From NCBI RefSeq assembly GCF_009711135.1, contig NZ_WMIC01000005.1, forward strand, positions 62,001 to 126,000: 64,000 nt of DNA, given 5' to 3'. This DNA comes from Flavobacterium sp. LC2016-01. Its GTDB lineage: Bacteria > Bacteroidota > Bacteroidia > Flavobacteriales > Flavobacteriaceae. The notes beneath the pieces are model-generated. The model was not told the origin of the DNA. It saw only the letters and a program-made list of their open reading frames with translations, and did no database searches. A program made the position numbers and the translations under genes. Below are positions 17,102 to 26,615 of the stretch, one piece after another (within the stretch, counting starts at the first letter, position 1; every line of letters begins with the position of its first letter).

Positions 17102-18049
17102 TTATTTTTTGATAAAAGAAATAATTTTATTTGTCAAGTCTTCTGAAATAGGAAGACTTTCATTGTTGTAGCTTTCAAAATTGGCCTTGTTATCGCCGTC
17201 AATAATTTTTAAAACGTGATTCATTTTATCAACGATGACCAATTCAGCATTTTTGCTGGCTTTTGATAAGCTTTCAGCATCTGAAACATTTACCTGTAAA
17301 TCTTTATTTCCTTGAATTATTAAAATTGGAACCGCTAGTTTCTTTATTTCTGTCTGTGGATCATATTTAAACCAGGAAATCAAATAAGGCTGAATGCTTG
17401 CTCTGAAAAGCGAATTTAAAAGCGGGTCAACTTTCTTCACTTTATTGCCACTTTTTAAACTGTCAATGATCGGAAAGGTCATTTCTTCAATCTGTTTGTT
17501 TGATTTTGACGAAATCTGCTCTTTTAAAAGTTTGTCTGCCGATTCGCCTGCGCCTGCTATCGAAACAAATTTGTTTGCTTTTGCTCCAGCAATCATTCCG
17601 ATTAAGGATCCTTCACTATGTCCAATAATTGTTATTTGAGAGAAACGTTTGTCCTGTTTTAAAAAGTTAATCCAGCTTTTAGCATCTTCGGTATAATTTT
17701 CAAAAACTAAACTTGTTTCATCAGCACCTGATGATTTGCTTTCGCCAATTCCTCTTTTGTCATATCGTAGTGATGCAATTCCATTTTTTGCCAATGCTTC
17801 AGCAAGCATTTTCAATGAATTGTTTTTCATCATCGGATTATTTCCGTTTCTGTCTGTTGGTCCTGAACCTGCAATTATTAATGCGACCGGACATTTTTTG
17901 GTAACATCAGGAACAGTAAGTGTTCCATAAAGCTGATCAATGTTGATCTTTAAAGTAACATTTGTTTCTTTAAATGTATCTTGTTTTGCGTTTTGAGCAT
18001 TTACAGCCGACAGGGATAAAATACTCAAAAACAAAAATATCTTTTTCAT
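17102..18049 (-). CDS. Secreted alpha/beta hydrolase
   Basis: 315 residues from the ATG at 18049, which gives a clean signal peptide (KKIFLFLSILSLSAVNA); an ATG at 18061 would add four residues. The alpha/beta hydrolase fold is clear: oxyanion-type ALIIAGSGPTDRNG, RYDKRGIGESKSSG, nucleophile Ser145 in GHSEG, an acid in QGNKDLQV and the catalytic His in KMNHVLK. It resembles EstB-like or dienelactone-hydrolase-like esterases; substrate unknown. The start lies within 17 bp of the sppA stop, so the two genes form a unit. Confidence 0.85.
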   Translation of the reverse strand: MKKIFLFLSILSLSAVNAQNAKQDTFKETNVTLKINIDQLYGTLTVPDVTKKCPVALIIAGSGPTDRNGNNPMMKNNSLKMLAEALAKNGIASLRYDKRGIGESKSSGADETSLVFENYTEDAKSWINFLKQDKRFSQITIIGHSEGSLIGMIAGAKANKFVSIAGAGESADKLLKEQISSKSNKQIEEMTFPIIDSLKSGNKVKKVDPLLNSLFRASIQPYLISWFKYDPQTEIKKLAVPILIIQGNKDLQVNVSDAESLSKASKNAELVIVDKMNHVLKIIDGDNKANFESYNNESLPISEDLTNKIISFIKK

Positions 18050-18065
18050 TTTTTTTAGCATTGAA

Positions 18066-19823
18066 TTACTTAATATTAATTCCAAAAGGCATCATAGCTT
18101 GAACTCCTTTTTGTTTTTGAAGCTTTTTAACCTGCTCGATCAACAAATAGTTTTCTTCACCAATTTCTTCTTTTATGAAAGCTTCTTTAGATTGTGCAAA
18201 AGGCATTTTTGATAAAATATCGCTAAATGTTTTTTCGTATTCAGGATAATTTTGAGTACTGTATGTTTTTATTTTGGCCATTTTCGCGGCTTCGGCAATT
18301 GCATCATTTAATCCACCGATTTTATCTACTAAACCAATTTTTAAAGCTTCAGTTCCAGACCAAACTCTTCCTTGTGCAATGGCATCCACTTGTGCAAATG
18401 TCATTTTTCTTCCTTCTGCAACATGTGTTACAAAAGTCTTGTAGATCTGTTCAACACCTTCTAAAGTAAAAGCTTTAAACTTTTCGTCGACTGGAACAAA
18501 CGGACTGTAATTTGCTGAGTTTTCGTGTGTTTTTACTTGTTCAGTATTAATTCCTAATTTATTGGCTAACGGACTGAAATTTGGCAATATGCCGAAAACT
18601 CCAATAGAACCCGTAATTGTATTGCTTTCAGCGAAAATTTTATTAGCGTTGCAGGCAATATAATAACCTCCAGATGCTGCATAATTCCCCATCGAAACTA
18701 CTACAGGTTTTACTTTTTTAGTCACTTCGATTTCTCTCCAAATCAAATCTGAAGTTAAAGCACTTCCGCCTGGACTGTCAATTCTTAAAACAATTGCTTT
18801 TACATCATCATCTTTTCGAGCTTCCTGAAGCGCGCGGCGCATTGAACCTTCACCAATAACCGTTACATCACCTTCACCGCTTTCAATTTCGCCTTGAGCG
18901 TAAATAATTGCAATTTGATCCGTTTCGATAATTGTCGATGCCGTCGTTACATTGTTTTGTGTATAATCATCAATTGATATTTTATTGTAATCGTCGTCGC
19001 CCGTTACTTTTAATGCTTTTTTGATTGCATTGTGATACACATCTTCATAAGCAACAATGTCAACTAAGCCATTGGCTTTTGCCATTTCTGGCGTTCTTGC
19101 CAATAAACCATTTGCAATTTCATTTAATCTTGGAAGCGGAATATTTCGGCTTTTTGAAATATCAGCAGAAACAGTTGCCCAGATTGAGTTTAGCAGCGCA
19201 GTAACTTGTTCTCTGTTAGCATCGCTCATTTTATTTTCTAAAAATGGTTCAACGGCGCTTTTGTATTTTCCATGACGAATAACTTCCATGTGAATGCCTG
19301 ATTTGTCTTGGAAATCTTTGAAAAACATTACTTCAGATGAAAGACCTTTAAAGTCTAAATCGCCCGCTGGATTTAGATAAACAGTATTGGCAACAGAATT
19401 TAAATAATATTCTTTCTGCGAATAAGTATTGGCGTAAGCCCAAACAAATTTTCCAGATTTTTTAAAGCTTTCAAGAGCATTTCGTAAATCTTTATATTGA
19501 GCAAGTCCTAAAGACGATTCATCATTTAAAATGGAAATTCCTTTGATGTTGTCATCCGTTTTTGCAGCTTCGATAGCGTTGATAACATCCGTCAGGCCAA
19601 TTCCTTTTTGTTCTGAAAAAACAGTTACCCAAGGATCTTTATATTTTCCAGCGTAATCATTTTTGATATCTTTTAAATTCAATTCAATAACCGAATCTTT
19701 TTTTACAGAAACGGTATCTTCTCCTCCAAAAATAGCCCCAATAAGGATTACTCCGAAAAAGAATAACATGATAAATACAAAAATACCAATCACTGTGGCA
19801 ATTACATTTCCTAAAAACTTCAT
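18066..19823 (-). CDS. sppA: Signal peptide peptidase SppA, 67-kDa type
   Basis: 585 residues from the ATG at 19823 (MKFLGNVIATVIGIF); the longer frame begins at a non-ATG codon. One N-terminal membrane helix anchors it in the inner membrane. It has two homologous S49 halves: the general-base Lys188 in GKYKSAVEPF of the first half and the nucleophile Ser384 in GNYAASGGYYIA of the second, the classic split Ser-Lys dyad. It degrades leftover signal peptides in the membrane. A hydrolase gene follows immediately on the same strand. Confidence 0.93.
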   Translation of the reverse strand: MKFLGNVIATVIGIFVFIMLFFFGVILIGAIFGGEDTVSVKKDSVIELNLKDIKNDYAGKYKDPWVTVFSEQKGIGLTDVINAIEAAKTDDNIKGISILNDESSLGLAQYKDLRNALESFKKSGKFVWAYANTYSQKEYYLNSVANTVYLNPAGDLDFKGLSSEVMFFKDFQDKSGIHMEVIRHGKYKSAVEPFLENKMSDANREQVTALLNSIWATVSADISKSRNIPLPRLNEIANGLLARTPEMAKANGLVDIVAYEDVYHNAIKKALKVTGDDDYNKISIDDYTQNNVTTASTIIETDQIAIIYAQGEIESGEGDVTVIGEGSMRRALQEARKDDDVKAIVLRIDSPGGSALTSDLIWREIEVTKKVKPVVVSMGNYAASGGYYIACNANKIFAESNTITGSIGVFGILPNFSPLANKLGINTEQVKTHENSANYSPFVPVDEKFKAFTLEGVEQIYKTFVTHVAEGRKMTFAQVDAIAQGRVWSGTEALKIGLVDKIGGLNDAIAEAAKMAKIKTYSTQNYPEYEKTFSDILSKMPFAQSKEAFIKEEIGEENYLLIEQVKKLQKQKGVQAMMPFGINIK

Positions 19824-19992
19824 AATGTATATTTTTTTAATAAGTAGCTGCAAAGGCTCCTTTGTTACAAATATATCTAAATACGGTTTAATTCTGTTAT
19901 ACGATTTATGAAATATTTGTAGATTTCACATTTTTAAACCTGCTAAATAATGTATTCAATTCTAAAATAGTTTTAGTTACTTTGCATTAATT

Positions 19993-21126
19993 ATGAAGTC
20001 ACAGCATCAAGTCGTTTTATCTATAGGAAGCAATCAAGGAAACAGGTTAGCAAATATTGAAAGTTGTATTGCTTTAATACATCAGGAAGTGGGAACTGTT
20101 ATCAGGGTTTCAAAACTATATGAAACTCCCGCTTGGGGATTTGAAAGTGATGCTTTTTATAATTGTGCGCTTCTTTTGCACAGTACTTCATCGGCACAAA
20201 AAATATTGAATCAAGTTTTAAAAGTTGAAAAGCAGTTAGGAAGAATCCGATCCAATCAGGAAGGTTATCAGTCCCGAATTATTGATGTTGATTTGATTGC
20301 TTTTGACAATGAAATTATCGAAACTGAAAAGCTTCAGATTCCGCACCCATTAATGCAAAACAGAAACTTTGTATTGCTGCCGGTTCAGGATTTAAAGTTA
20401 GATTGGAAGCATCCAATTCTTCAAAAAACTATTTCAGAATTAATAGCAGTTTCTCCAGACGACAGTGTTTGTACGGCAGTTCAGAATTTAAAAAGTCCGT
20501 TGCAGGAAATTGCATTAGAAAACTTCAATTATATTGCTTTTGAAGGAAATATTGGTGCAGGAAAAACGACATTAGTTCATAAAATTGCAGAAGATTTTAA
20601 CGCCAAAACAGTTTTAGAGGGATTTGCAGATAATCCGTTTTTGCCGAAGTTTTATAAAGATCAGAACCGATATGCTTTTCCGCTGGAAATGTCTTTTCTT
20701 GCCGACCGTTATCAGCAATTATCAGATGACTTAAAACAATTTGATTTGTTTAAGGATTTTATCGTTGCGGATTATCATATTTTTAAGTCGCTTATTTTTT
20801 CTAAAATAACACTTGGAGAAGATGAATATCGACTTTACCGAAATCTATTCGATATTATTTATAAAGAAATGCCAAAGCCAGATTTGTACATTTATTTATA
20901 TCAGAATACCCAGCGTCTTCTTCAAAATATTAAGAAACGCGGACGCAGTTACGAGCAGAATATAGAAGCAGATTATTTAGATAAAATCAATAATGGTTAT
21001 TTGGATTATATTAAATCGCAAACCGATTTGAATGTTCTGATTATTGATGTTTCAGATCGTGATTTTGTTAAAAAACACGAAGATTATCTTTTTATTTTAA
21101 ATGAAATTCAGAAGAAAATAGGATAA
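19993..21126 (+). CDS. folK: HPPK-deoxynucleoside kinase fusion
   Basis: 377 residues, two enzymes in one chain. Residues 1-160 are 6-hydroxymethyl-7,8-dihydropterin pyrophosphokinase: SIGSNQGNR at the start, metal ligands Asp98 and Asp100 in RIIDVDLIAF, and IPHPLMQNRNFVLLPV. Residues about 178-377 are a deoxynucleoside kinase with P-loop GNIGAGKT (185-192) and the ADRY motif. The first makes the folate pterin pyrophosphate; the second phosphorylates a deoxynucleoside. Both active sites look intact and the linker is short. The symbol covers only the first half. The gene stands alone. Confidence 0.92.
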   Translation: MKSQHQVVLSIGSNQGNRLANIESCIALIHQEVGTVIRVSKLYETPAWGFESDAFYNCALLLHSTSSAQKILNQVLKVEKQLGRIRSNQEGYQSRIIDVDLIAFDNEIIETEKLQIPHPLMQNRNFVLLPVQDLKLDWKHPILQKTISELIAVSPDDSVCTAVQNLKSPLQEIALENFNYIAFEGNIGAGKTTLVHKIAEDFNAKTVLEGFADNPFLPKFYKDQNRYAFPLEMSFLADRYQQLSDDLKQFDLFKDFIVADYHIFKSLIFSKITLGEDEYRLYRNLFDIIYKEMPKPDLYIYLYQNTQRLLQNIKKRGRSYEQNIEADYLDKINNGYLDYIKSQTDLNVLIIDVSDRDFVKKHEDYLFILNEIQKKIG

Positions 21127-21221
21127 GACCTCAATTAGGGAATATGCCAATTAGAAAATTAGATAATTTTTTATGCGGTTTCGAGAGCATTTCCTAATTC
21201 TCTAATTGACACATTATCTAA

Positions 21222-21572
21222 TTATAATATTCCGAGTTGTTTTCTCAGTTTGGCAGATAATTTTTCGTTAACTAAACGATACGACTGCTGAATGTATTTT
21301 TCCCATTCTGATTTTTTCATTTTTGAGATATCATCAATCAAAACCCATTTGTATTTTGCAACATAAGGAGCCGGTTTAAATCCGGGTTTAGTACTCATTT
21401 CTTCAAATTCTTCATCTAAAACCTTAAAGGAAGCAGAAGTTGGATTTTGGTCAAGACCAACAACGCAGTACATTTTTGTCCCCACAGAAAATACAAGGTC
21501 ATGATCCCATTTGATGTCTTCTGTTGTCCCAGTTAATTTATGGCAGATTTCGCGAATTATTTCAATATCCAT
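21222..21572 (-). CDS. MmcQ/YjbR family protein
   Basis: 116 residues. The pattern of an N-terminal EIICHKL-like helix, a central DPHE-type region here reading KWDHDLVFSVGTKMYCV, and APYVAKYKWVLIDDI followed by an ESYRLV-like SYRLVNEKL end is typical of the YjbR family. The fold is CyaY-like and has been proposed to bind DNA, but no clear function is known. It lies 2 bp downstream of the lectin-like protein gene on the same strand, so it is probably co-transcribed with it. Confidence 0.85.
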   Translation of the reverse strand: MDIEIIREICHKLTGTTEDIKWDHDLVFSVGTKMYCVVGLDQNPTSASFKVLDEEFEEMSTKPGFKPAPYVAKYKWVLIDDISKMKKSEWEKYIQQSYRLVNEKLSAKLRKQLGIL

Positions 21573-21574
21573 TT

Positions 21575-23734
21575 TTATCTTTTTAATGTAAAGTGTCCTC
21601 TTAAAACAGGCTGAGTGTTGTCAATTTTTAATGCAAACCAATAGTCTGACGCAGGTAAAGGTATTTTATTTATTGTGCCGTCCCAATATTTTTTTGAAGC
21701 GTTTAGCTGCGCAATTAATTTTCCGTAACGATCAAAAATTGTAATTTGTGCTTCAGGATAATTCTCCATTCCCGTTACTTCCCAAACATCATTAAAGGAA
21801 TCATTATTTGGAGTAAAAAATGCAGGGAAAACTAGAACAACAAAACTTTTTGAAACTGTTTTACAGCCAATTTTTTCTCTTGCATAAGCAGTTTGCAATC
21901 CGCCAGGCGCGTCTTGAAAAATATTAGAATTCTGAAAATTTAATCCGTCAATAGAATATTCGTAATAACTTTCGGGATTGCTTAGAATGATAGTTACGGT
22001 TCTATTGTCAACATCAATTTTTTGAATTTCGGGAGCCGGAAGTTCTATTACTTTAATGGTTTTTCGGTTTGAGCAATTTCCTGCAGTGGAAGCCGTAACA
22101 TCAACATAGTAAGTTCCTAATTCAGAAACTGTTATTTTTTGGGTTGTTTCTCCCGTTGACCATAAGTAACTCATATTACTGATTCCTGCATCAAGCGTAA
22201 CCGAATTAGGCGCACACAAAACCACTTCTTGATTTTGAACATCAGGAAGGGGGTAGATTTTTATTTCTATTGGAATTCTGGTTAGTGAACGGCATTCATT
22301 ATTATTCGCTTCGGCATAATAAATGGTATTTGCCGAAAGATTAGGCGTAATAAACAAAGAACCAGTTCCTAAAATCGATCCGCCCGTTTTTGAGTTGTAC
22401 CAATTTGCTTCACCAGCGGAAACAGTCGCTTCTAAAAAAAAGATTCCAGAACCACAAACCGGTTCAGGATTTGAAACAGAAATTACTTGGGGAACTATAT
22501 TTACTCTTACTTCTACAGGCGTTCTTTTTGTAATACAACCTTCAAATTCGGCTGCAGTGTAATAGGTTTTATTTGCATTTAAAACAGGAGTTGTGAAGCT
22601 GGAGCCAGTTGCAATTACGTTTGCTCCAGTTTCATCAGCATACCAATTTATTGTTCCTGCCGAGCTTTTTGCTTCTAAAACGGCAGTTCCCGATCCACAA
22701 ATATCAGGAGCTTTTGTTTCGGTAATTGATAAGATAGTCAGCGAAGTGCTTGCGCTTATTTGCGGATAAACATCGCCAGGCATTCCTCCATATTCTACAA
22801 TATATCCTCTAGGATAATTTACGTTCGCAGGATCTGAACTTCCATAAAGTGAAGTATCGTTCCATCTTCCTTTTTGCCCATTTCCGGGTGGTGCTATATA
22901 AGCATAATCTTCGGCTCCAATCAAGGCTAGTTCACCGCCATTATCTGGTTCTTTATAATCATTCCAGTAAGCAAAAGTTGTGGTAGAACCACTTTGACGG
23001 CCATACCAAAATTGAGTTCCTTCTTCTGGGCCAGTTTCCCATATCCAATAGGGTTCTTTTCTGGCATCGCTGCCGCCAATCCATCCAGTCCCCGAAAGCT
23101 GTTCTCCAACAAATATTGCTTCGTCTAGAGTGGTTATGGTTACTAAATAGCCTTGCAAACCAAAATAATTACTTGCAGCTGCTGCTCTTTTGGCGTTACC
23201 CCAAGAAATTCCCGGACTCGAAACAAATTGATAATAATGTTTTGAAGAAGGCAAATAATTCGCCTGTCCCAAGCTTATGGAAAAATTCCTAATGCCTTTT
23301 GGAGTTGCCGAGCTATTTCTAAATTCAACTGCTTTTATAGCAGCAATAAATTCAGAAAGTGTGGCACTGTTGTTATTGCGTGAAATAGTAAGTGTTCCTG
23401 AATCTGGATTCCAGCTTGATGTTAAATTGGGATTTGCATTTATTAAGGTTAATGTGTCTTCACCATTTACATATCCCGAAGAAATTTGAATATAAATCGC
23501 AGTAAGTTCTTCGGTTGAATTGATCGCGACATCGGTTACAATTTTTATACTGCTTTGCGGGCAATAAACCTGATTTCCAGTTGCTGTAATTACAGACGCG
23601 GCCGTTGTGGCTTTTTGTTTGTTTTCTTTTTTTAATTCTCTTTCAGACAAAGGCACACTTTTGAAGGCAAAAAATATATTACAGCACAGTAATACAATTG
23701 CCAAAGTGTATTTGCAAGAGAATTTAGTTTTCAT
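21575..23734 (-). CDS. T9SS-exported C-type-lectin-like surface protein (type-B sorting domain)
   Basis: 719 residues. A signal peptide is followed by a beta-rich region (about 50-165), a C-type-lectin-like domain (about 170-315, with GYLVTITTLDEAIFVGEQ, GWIGGSDA, WNDTS and GYIVEYGG), three Ig-like repeats (about 335-560) and the C-terminal gliding-motility-associated domain (FFTPNNDSFNDVWEVTGMENYP ... WDGT ... LPASDYWF ... RGHFTLKR, given here in pieces) used as the type IX secretion type-B signal. The protein should be exported and attached outside the cell. It is a paralogue of the next gene at 23808. Ligand unknown. Confidence 0.88.
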   Translation of the reverse strand: MKTKFSCKYTLAIVLLCCNIFFAFKSVPLSERELKKENKQKATTAASVITATGNQVYCPQSSIKIVTDVAINSTEELTAIYIQISSGYVNGEDTLTLINANPNLTSSWNPDSGTLTISRNNNSATLSEFIAAIKAVEFRNSSATPKGIRNFSISLGQANYLPSSKHYYQFVSSPGISWGNAKRAAAASNYFGLQGYLVTITTLDEAIFVGEQLSGTGWIGGSDARKEPYWIWETGPEEGTQFWYGRQSGSTTTFAYWNDYKEPDNGGELALIGAEDYAYIAPPGNGQKGRWNDTSLYGSSDPANVNYPRGYIVEYGGMPGDVYPQISASTSLTILSITETKAPDICGSGTAVLEAKSSAGTINWYADETGANVIATGSSFTTPVLNANKTYYTAAEFEGCITKRTPVEVRVNIVPQVISVSNPEPVCGSGIFFLEATVSAGEANWYNSKTGGSILGTGSLFITPNLSANTIYYAEANNNECRSLTRIPIEIKIYPLPDVQNQEVVLCAPNSVTLDAGISNMSYLWSTGETTQKITVSELGTYYVDVTASTAGNCSNRKTIKVIELPAPEIQKIDVDNRTVTIILSNPESYYEYSIDGLNFQNSNIFQDAPGGLQTAYAREKIGCKTVSKSFVVLVFPAFFTPNNDSFNDVWEVTGMENYPEAQITIFDRYGKLIAQLNASKKYWDGTINKIPLPASDYWFALKIDNTQPVLRGHFTLKR

Positions 23735-23807
23735 ATTTAAAATTACAGTTTTTAATTGAAAACTGCCAAGGCAACATTGAAAAATGAGTTTTCAGGAAAA
23801 GTAGAAT

Positions 23808-25883
23808 TTATCTTTTTAATGAAAAATGACCTCGTAAAATTGGATGCAGATTGTCAATTTTTAAAGCATACCAATAATCTGAAGCAGGAAGCGGAGATTG
23901 ATTAAAAGTTCCGTCCCAGCTCATTCTTGAAAGAGATAATTGGGCTAATAATTTTCCGTAGCGATCAAATATTGTGACTTGTGCCTGAGGATAATTTTCC
24001 ATTCCAGTAACTTCCCAAACGTCATTAAAGCTGTCGTTGTTTGGCGTAAAGAAAGCAGGAAAAACTAATACGACAAAGTTTTTTGCAGTACCGCCACAGC
24101 CACCTTTTTCTCTTACATAAGCAGTTTGTAAACCACCTGGAACATCATAAAAAATATTTGAATCCTGGAAATTTGAACCATCAACTGAATATTCAAAATA
24201 AGATTGTTCTTTTTTAAGATAAATTATAGCTCTTGTTCCTTCAACATCAATTAGGTCTATCTGCGGAATTTCATGTTCTTCCACTATAATGGTTTTTCGG
24301 CTAGTACAGCTTTGCGGAGCTGGACTTGTTACATCAACGGTATAAGTTCCTCCAGTGCCTATTTCAATAGTTTGAGTTGTTGCTCCTGTTGACCATAAAT
24401 AAGTCATTCCTGATATTCCGGCATCAAGCATTTTCTTTCGAGATTGACATAATGCTACTGTTTCGTCTGTAACGGCTGGAGGCGTATAAATAGTAATGTT
24501 TACTGGAGTACGATTTGTATTTAAACAGCCATTATTTGAAGCTTCGGCATAATAAATTGCAGAAGATGTTATGGCTGGCGTTGCAAAACTATTTCCGGTA
24601 AAAATACTTGTTCCTCCTGTTGATGTTGTATACCAATTGATGAGTCCAACATCAGTAGAAGCTTGAAGCGTTACACTGCCTGGTCCGCATCTCGAAACAT
24701 TTGATGCAACTACAGTTGGTGTTGTTGGAGTTTTGTTAACAACTGCCGTAACTGATTTTCTGTTGGTTTCACATCCGGCATCAACGTAATAAGTGGTTGT
24801 ACTATTTATTATTGGAGTTGTAAATGAATTTCCTGTAGCGACCGCGGTGCCTCCAGTTGCCTGCGTATACCAGCTGATTGTTGCCCCAGCCGTTGCAGTT
24901 GCGGTTATAGTAAAACTTCCTGAATCACAAATTGGATTTGGAGTCAATACATTTGCTTCTGGAATTGTAATTTTAGTACTTGCGGCAATTTCTAAAGGCG
25001 ATTCTCCTGCTGATCCGCCATATTCTACTACATAACCTTTTGGCTGGTAATCATCTCCTGGAGTTAGTGATCCAGTATTTGACAAATCATTCCAAGACCC
25101 TCTTATTCCTACTCCAGGTTGTGTAATATGCGCATAATCTTCATCGCCTTGCTGATTCGGTTCACCTGTATTCCAAAATGTATAGGTCATTGAGGTACCT
25201 GCTTCAGGACCTGTGACCCATTTCCAAACGCCTTCAGTTTCTGCATCACTTCCGCCAATCCATCCCGTTCCTGATGCCTGCTCGCCGATTAGTTTGGCTT
25301 CATCTGCCGATAAAATAGTAGCTAAATAACCTTTAAGTCCATAATAAGTACTTGCAGCAGCTGCATCTCGTGCCGAAGTCCAGGTAATGCCAATACTTGG
25401 CACATATAAATAAAAATGCTGCGTTGAAGGCAAATAATTAGCATTTCCGATCGTTATTGAAAAGGTTCTAGTTCCGGAAGCAGCAGCAGCAAAATTTGTA
25501 AAAACCACATCTTTTACTGCATCCACTAAGTCAGCATACAAAACATTAGTGCCTGTCGTACTTGTTATGCTTAATTTTCCTGCTGTTGCATCCCAACTTG
25601 TTGTTACATTAGGATGTGAAGCGGGATTTGAAAGAGCGAGCTGATCAAAACCGTTTGAATAACCAGATGAAACCTGAATGTAAACGCCTTTAGTTCCTGT
25701 TTCTGCAGGATCATGCGTAATACTAAAAGTGGTTACAATTTTTATTGTGGTTTGCGGACAATATAGTTGGTCTCCTGTTGCTTTAACTATAGGAGCAGTT
25801 GTTGTAATTTGAGCAAATCCAAAGGAAGTGGATAGCAATAAAATGAATAAGATATATATATTAAGAGAACTATTATTTTTCAT
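23808..25883 (-). CDS. T9SS-exported C-type-lectin-like surface protein, paralogue
   Basis: 691 residues with the same domain order as the gene at 21575: signal peptide ending FGFAQ, beta-rich region, C-type-lectin-like domain (GYLATILSADEAKLIGEQ, GWIGGSDA, WNDLS, GYVVEYGG), Ig-like repeats rich in Thr and Ser, and a type-B T9SS sorting domain. The last about 130 residues are nearly identical to the neighbour, whereas the first part has diverged. It is a tandem duplicate with 73 bp between copies. Outer-surface carbohydrate or glycoprotein binding is a family-based guess. Confidence 0.88.
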   Translation of the reverse strand: MKNNSSLNIYILFILLLSTSFGFAQITTTAPIVKATGDQLYCPQTTIKIVTTFSITHDPAETGTKGVYIQVSSGYSNGFDQLALSNPASHPNVTTSWDATAGKLSITSTTGTNVLYADLVDAVKDVVFTNFAAAASGTRTFSITIGNANYLPSTQHFYLYVPSIGITWTSARDAAAASTYYGLKGYLATILSADEAKLIGEQASGTGWIGGSDAETEGVWKWVTGPEAGTSMTYTFWNTGEPNQQGDEDYAHITQPGVGIRGSWNDLSNTGSLTPGDDYQPKGYVVEYGGSAGESPLEIAASTKITIPEANVLTPNPICDSGSFTITATATAGATISWYTQATGGTAVATGNSFTTPIINSTTTYYVDAGCETNRKSVTAVVNKTPTTPTVVASNVSRCGPGSVTLQASTDVGLINWYTTSTGGTSIFTGNSFATPAITSSAIYYAEASNNGCLNTNRTPVNITIYTPPAVTDETVALCQSRKKMLDAGISGMTYLWSTGATTQTIEIGTGGTYTVDVTSPAPQSCTSRKTIIVEEHEIPQIDLIDVEGTRAIIYLKKEQSYFEYSVDGSNFQDSNIFYDVPGGLQTAYVREKGGCGGTAKNFVVLVFPAFFTPNNDSFNDVWEVTGMENYPQAQVTIFDRYGKLLAQLSLSRMSWDGTFNQSPLPASDYWYALKIDNLHPILRGHFSLKR

Positions 25884-26004
25884 TTTATAAAAGTATCACT
25901 TTTATAATAATAAAAAAATAATTTTCATTTTCTAACATTTAAAGCTGTAATTTATTGTAAAATAACAATTTATTACGTTAAAAATGCTTCTAATTAGAAT
26001 TTGG

Positions 26005-26532
26005 TCAGTTTAATTTTTGAAACAAATCCCAAACCACAATTCCGGCACTTACGGCAATATTTAAAGAATGTTTGGTTCCTAATTGCGGAATCTCAATACA
26101 GCCATCGCAAATAGCAACGGCTTCCTGCGCAACACCATAAACCTCGTTTCCAAAAACCAAAGCATATTTCTGTTTTTTTTCAACTTTAAAATCCTGAAGA
26201 AAAATAGCACTTTCAACTTGTTCTATAGCAAGAGTCAGAACATTTTCTTTTTTAAGACTTTCAATAACTTCAAGCACGTTTTCATGATGTTCCCAAGCAA
26301 CAGTTTCTGTTGCGCCCAAAGCAGTTTTGTGAATTTCTTTATTTGGTGGAGTGGCTGTAATACCGCATAAAATGATTTTTTCAATCAAAAAAGCGTCGGC
26401 AGTTCTAAATACAGAACCGATGTTATGCAAACTGCGAATGTCATCCAAAACTAAAATTAAAGGTGTTTTGTCTGATTTTTTAAAATCTTCAATCGATTTG
26501 CGGTCTAATTCGCTATTTTCAAGTTTTCTCAT
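26005..26532 (-). CDS. SpoU/TrmH-family RNA methyltransferase
   Basis: 175 residues, the short SPOUT type. The three knot motifs are present: motif 1 SLHNIGSVFRTADAF, motif 2 VFGNEVYGV and motif 3 HSLNIAVSAGIVVWDLF. It would add a 2'-O-methyl group to tRNA or rRNA using S-adenosylmethionine; the target nucleoside cannot be told. There is no added RNA-binding domain. It is separated from the DUF1573 gene upstream by a terminator, so it needs its own promoter, which was not identified. Confidence 0.9.
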   Translation of the reverse strand: MRKLENSELDRKSIEDFKKSDKTPLILVLDDIRSLHNIGSVFRTADAFLIEKIILCGITATPPNKEIHKTALGATETVAWEHHENVLEVIESLKKENVLTLAIEQVESAIFLQDFKVEKKQKYALVFGNEVYGVAQEAVAICDGCIEIPQLGTKHSLNIAVSAGIVVWDLFQKLN

Positions 26533-26550
26533 TTTGTATTGTATTCAGGT

Positions 26551-26585
26551 CATAAAAAAAGCCTCCAAAGATAAGGAAGCTTTTT
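26551..26585 (-). terminator. Terminator of the DUF1573 gene
   Basis: Stem AAAAAGC-C-TCC (26556-26566) with GGA-A-GCTTTTT (26575-26585), one mismatch; T-run on the minus strand. Confidence 0.75.
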
Positions 26586-26615
26586 CTATTATTTTATTTT
26601 GTTTTGTTTTTCAGA

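Noticed and set aside
19663..19911. Plus-strand frames inside sppA and other long genes
   Set aside because: They are antisense shadows of well-supported genes.
21127..21221. AATTAG...CTAATT inverted segments as a strong terminator
   Set aside because: The arms are AT-rich and imperfect with no T-run; evidence too weak to list.
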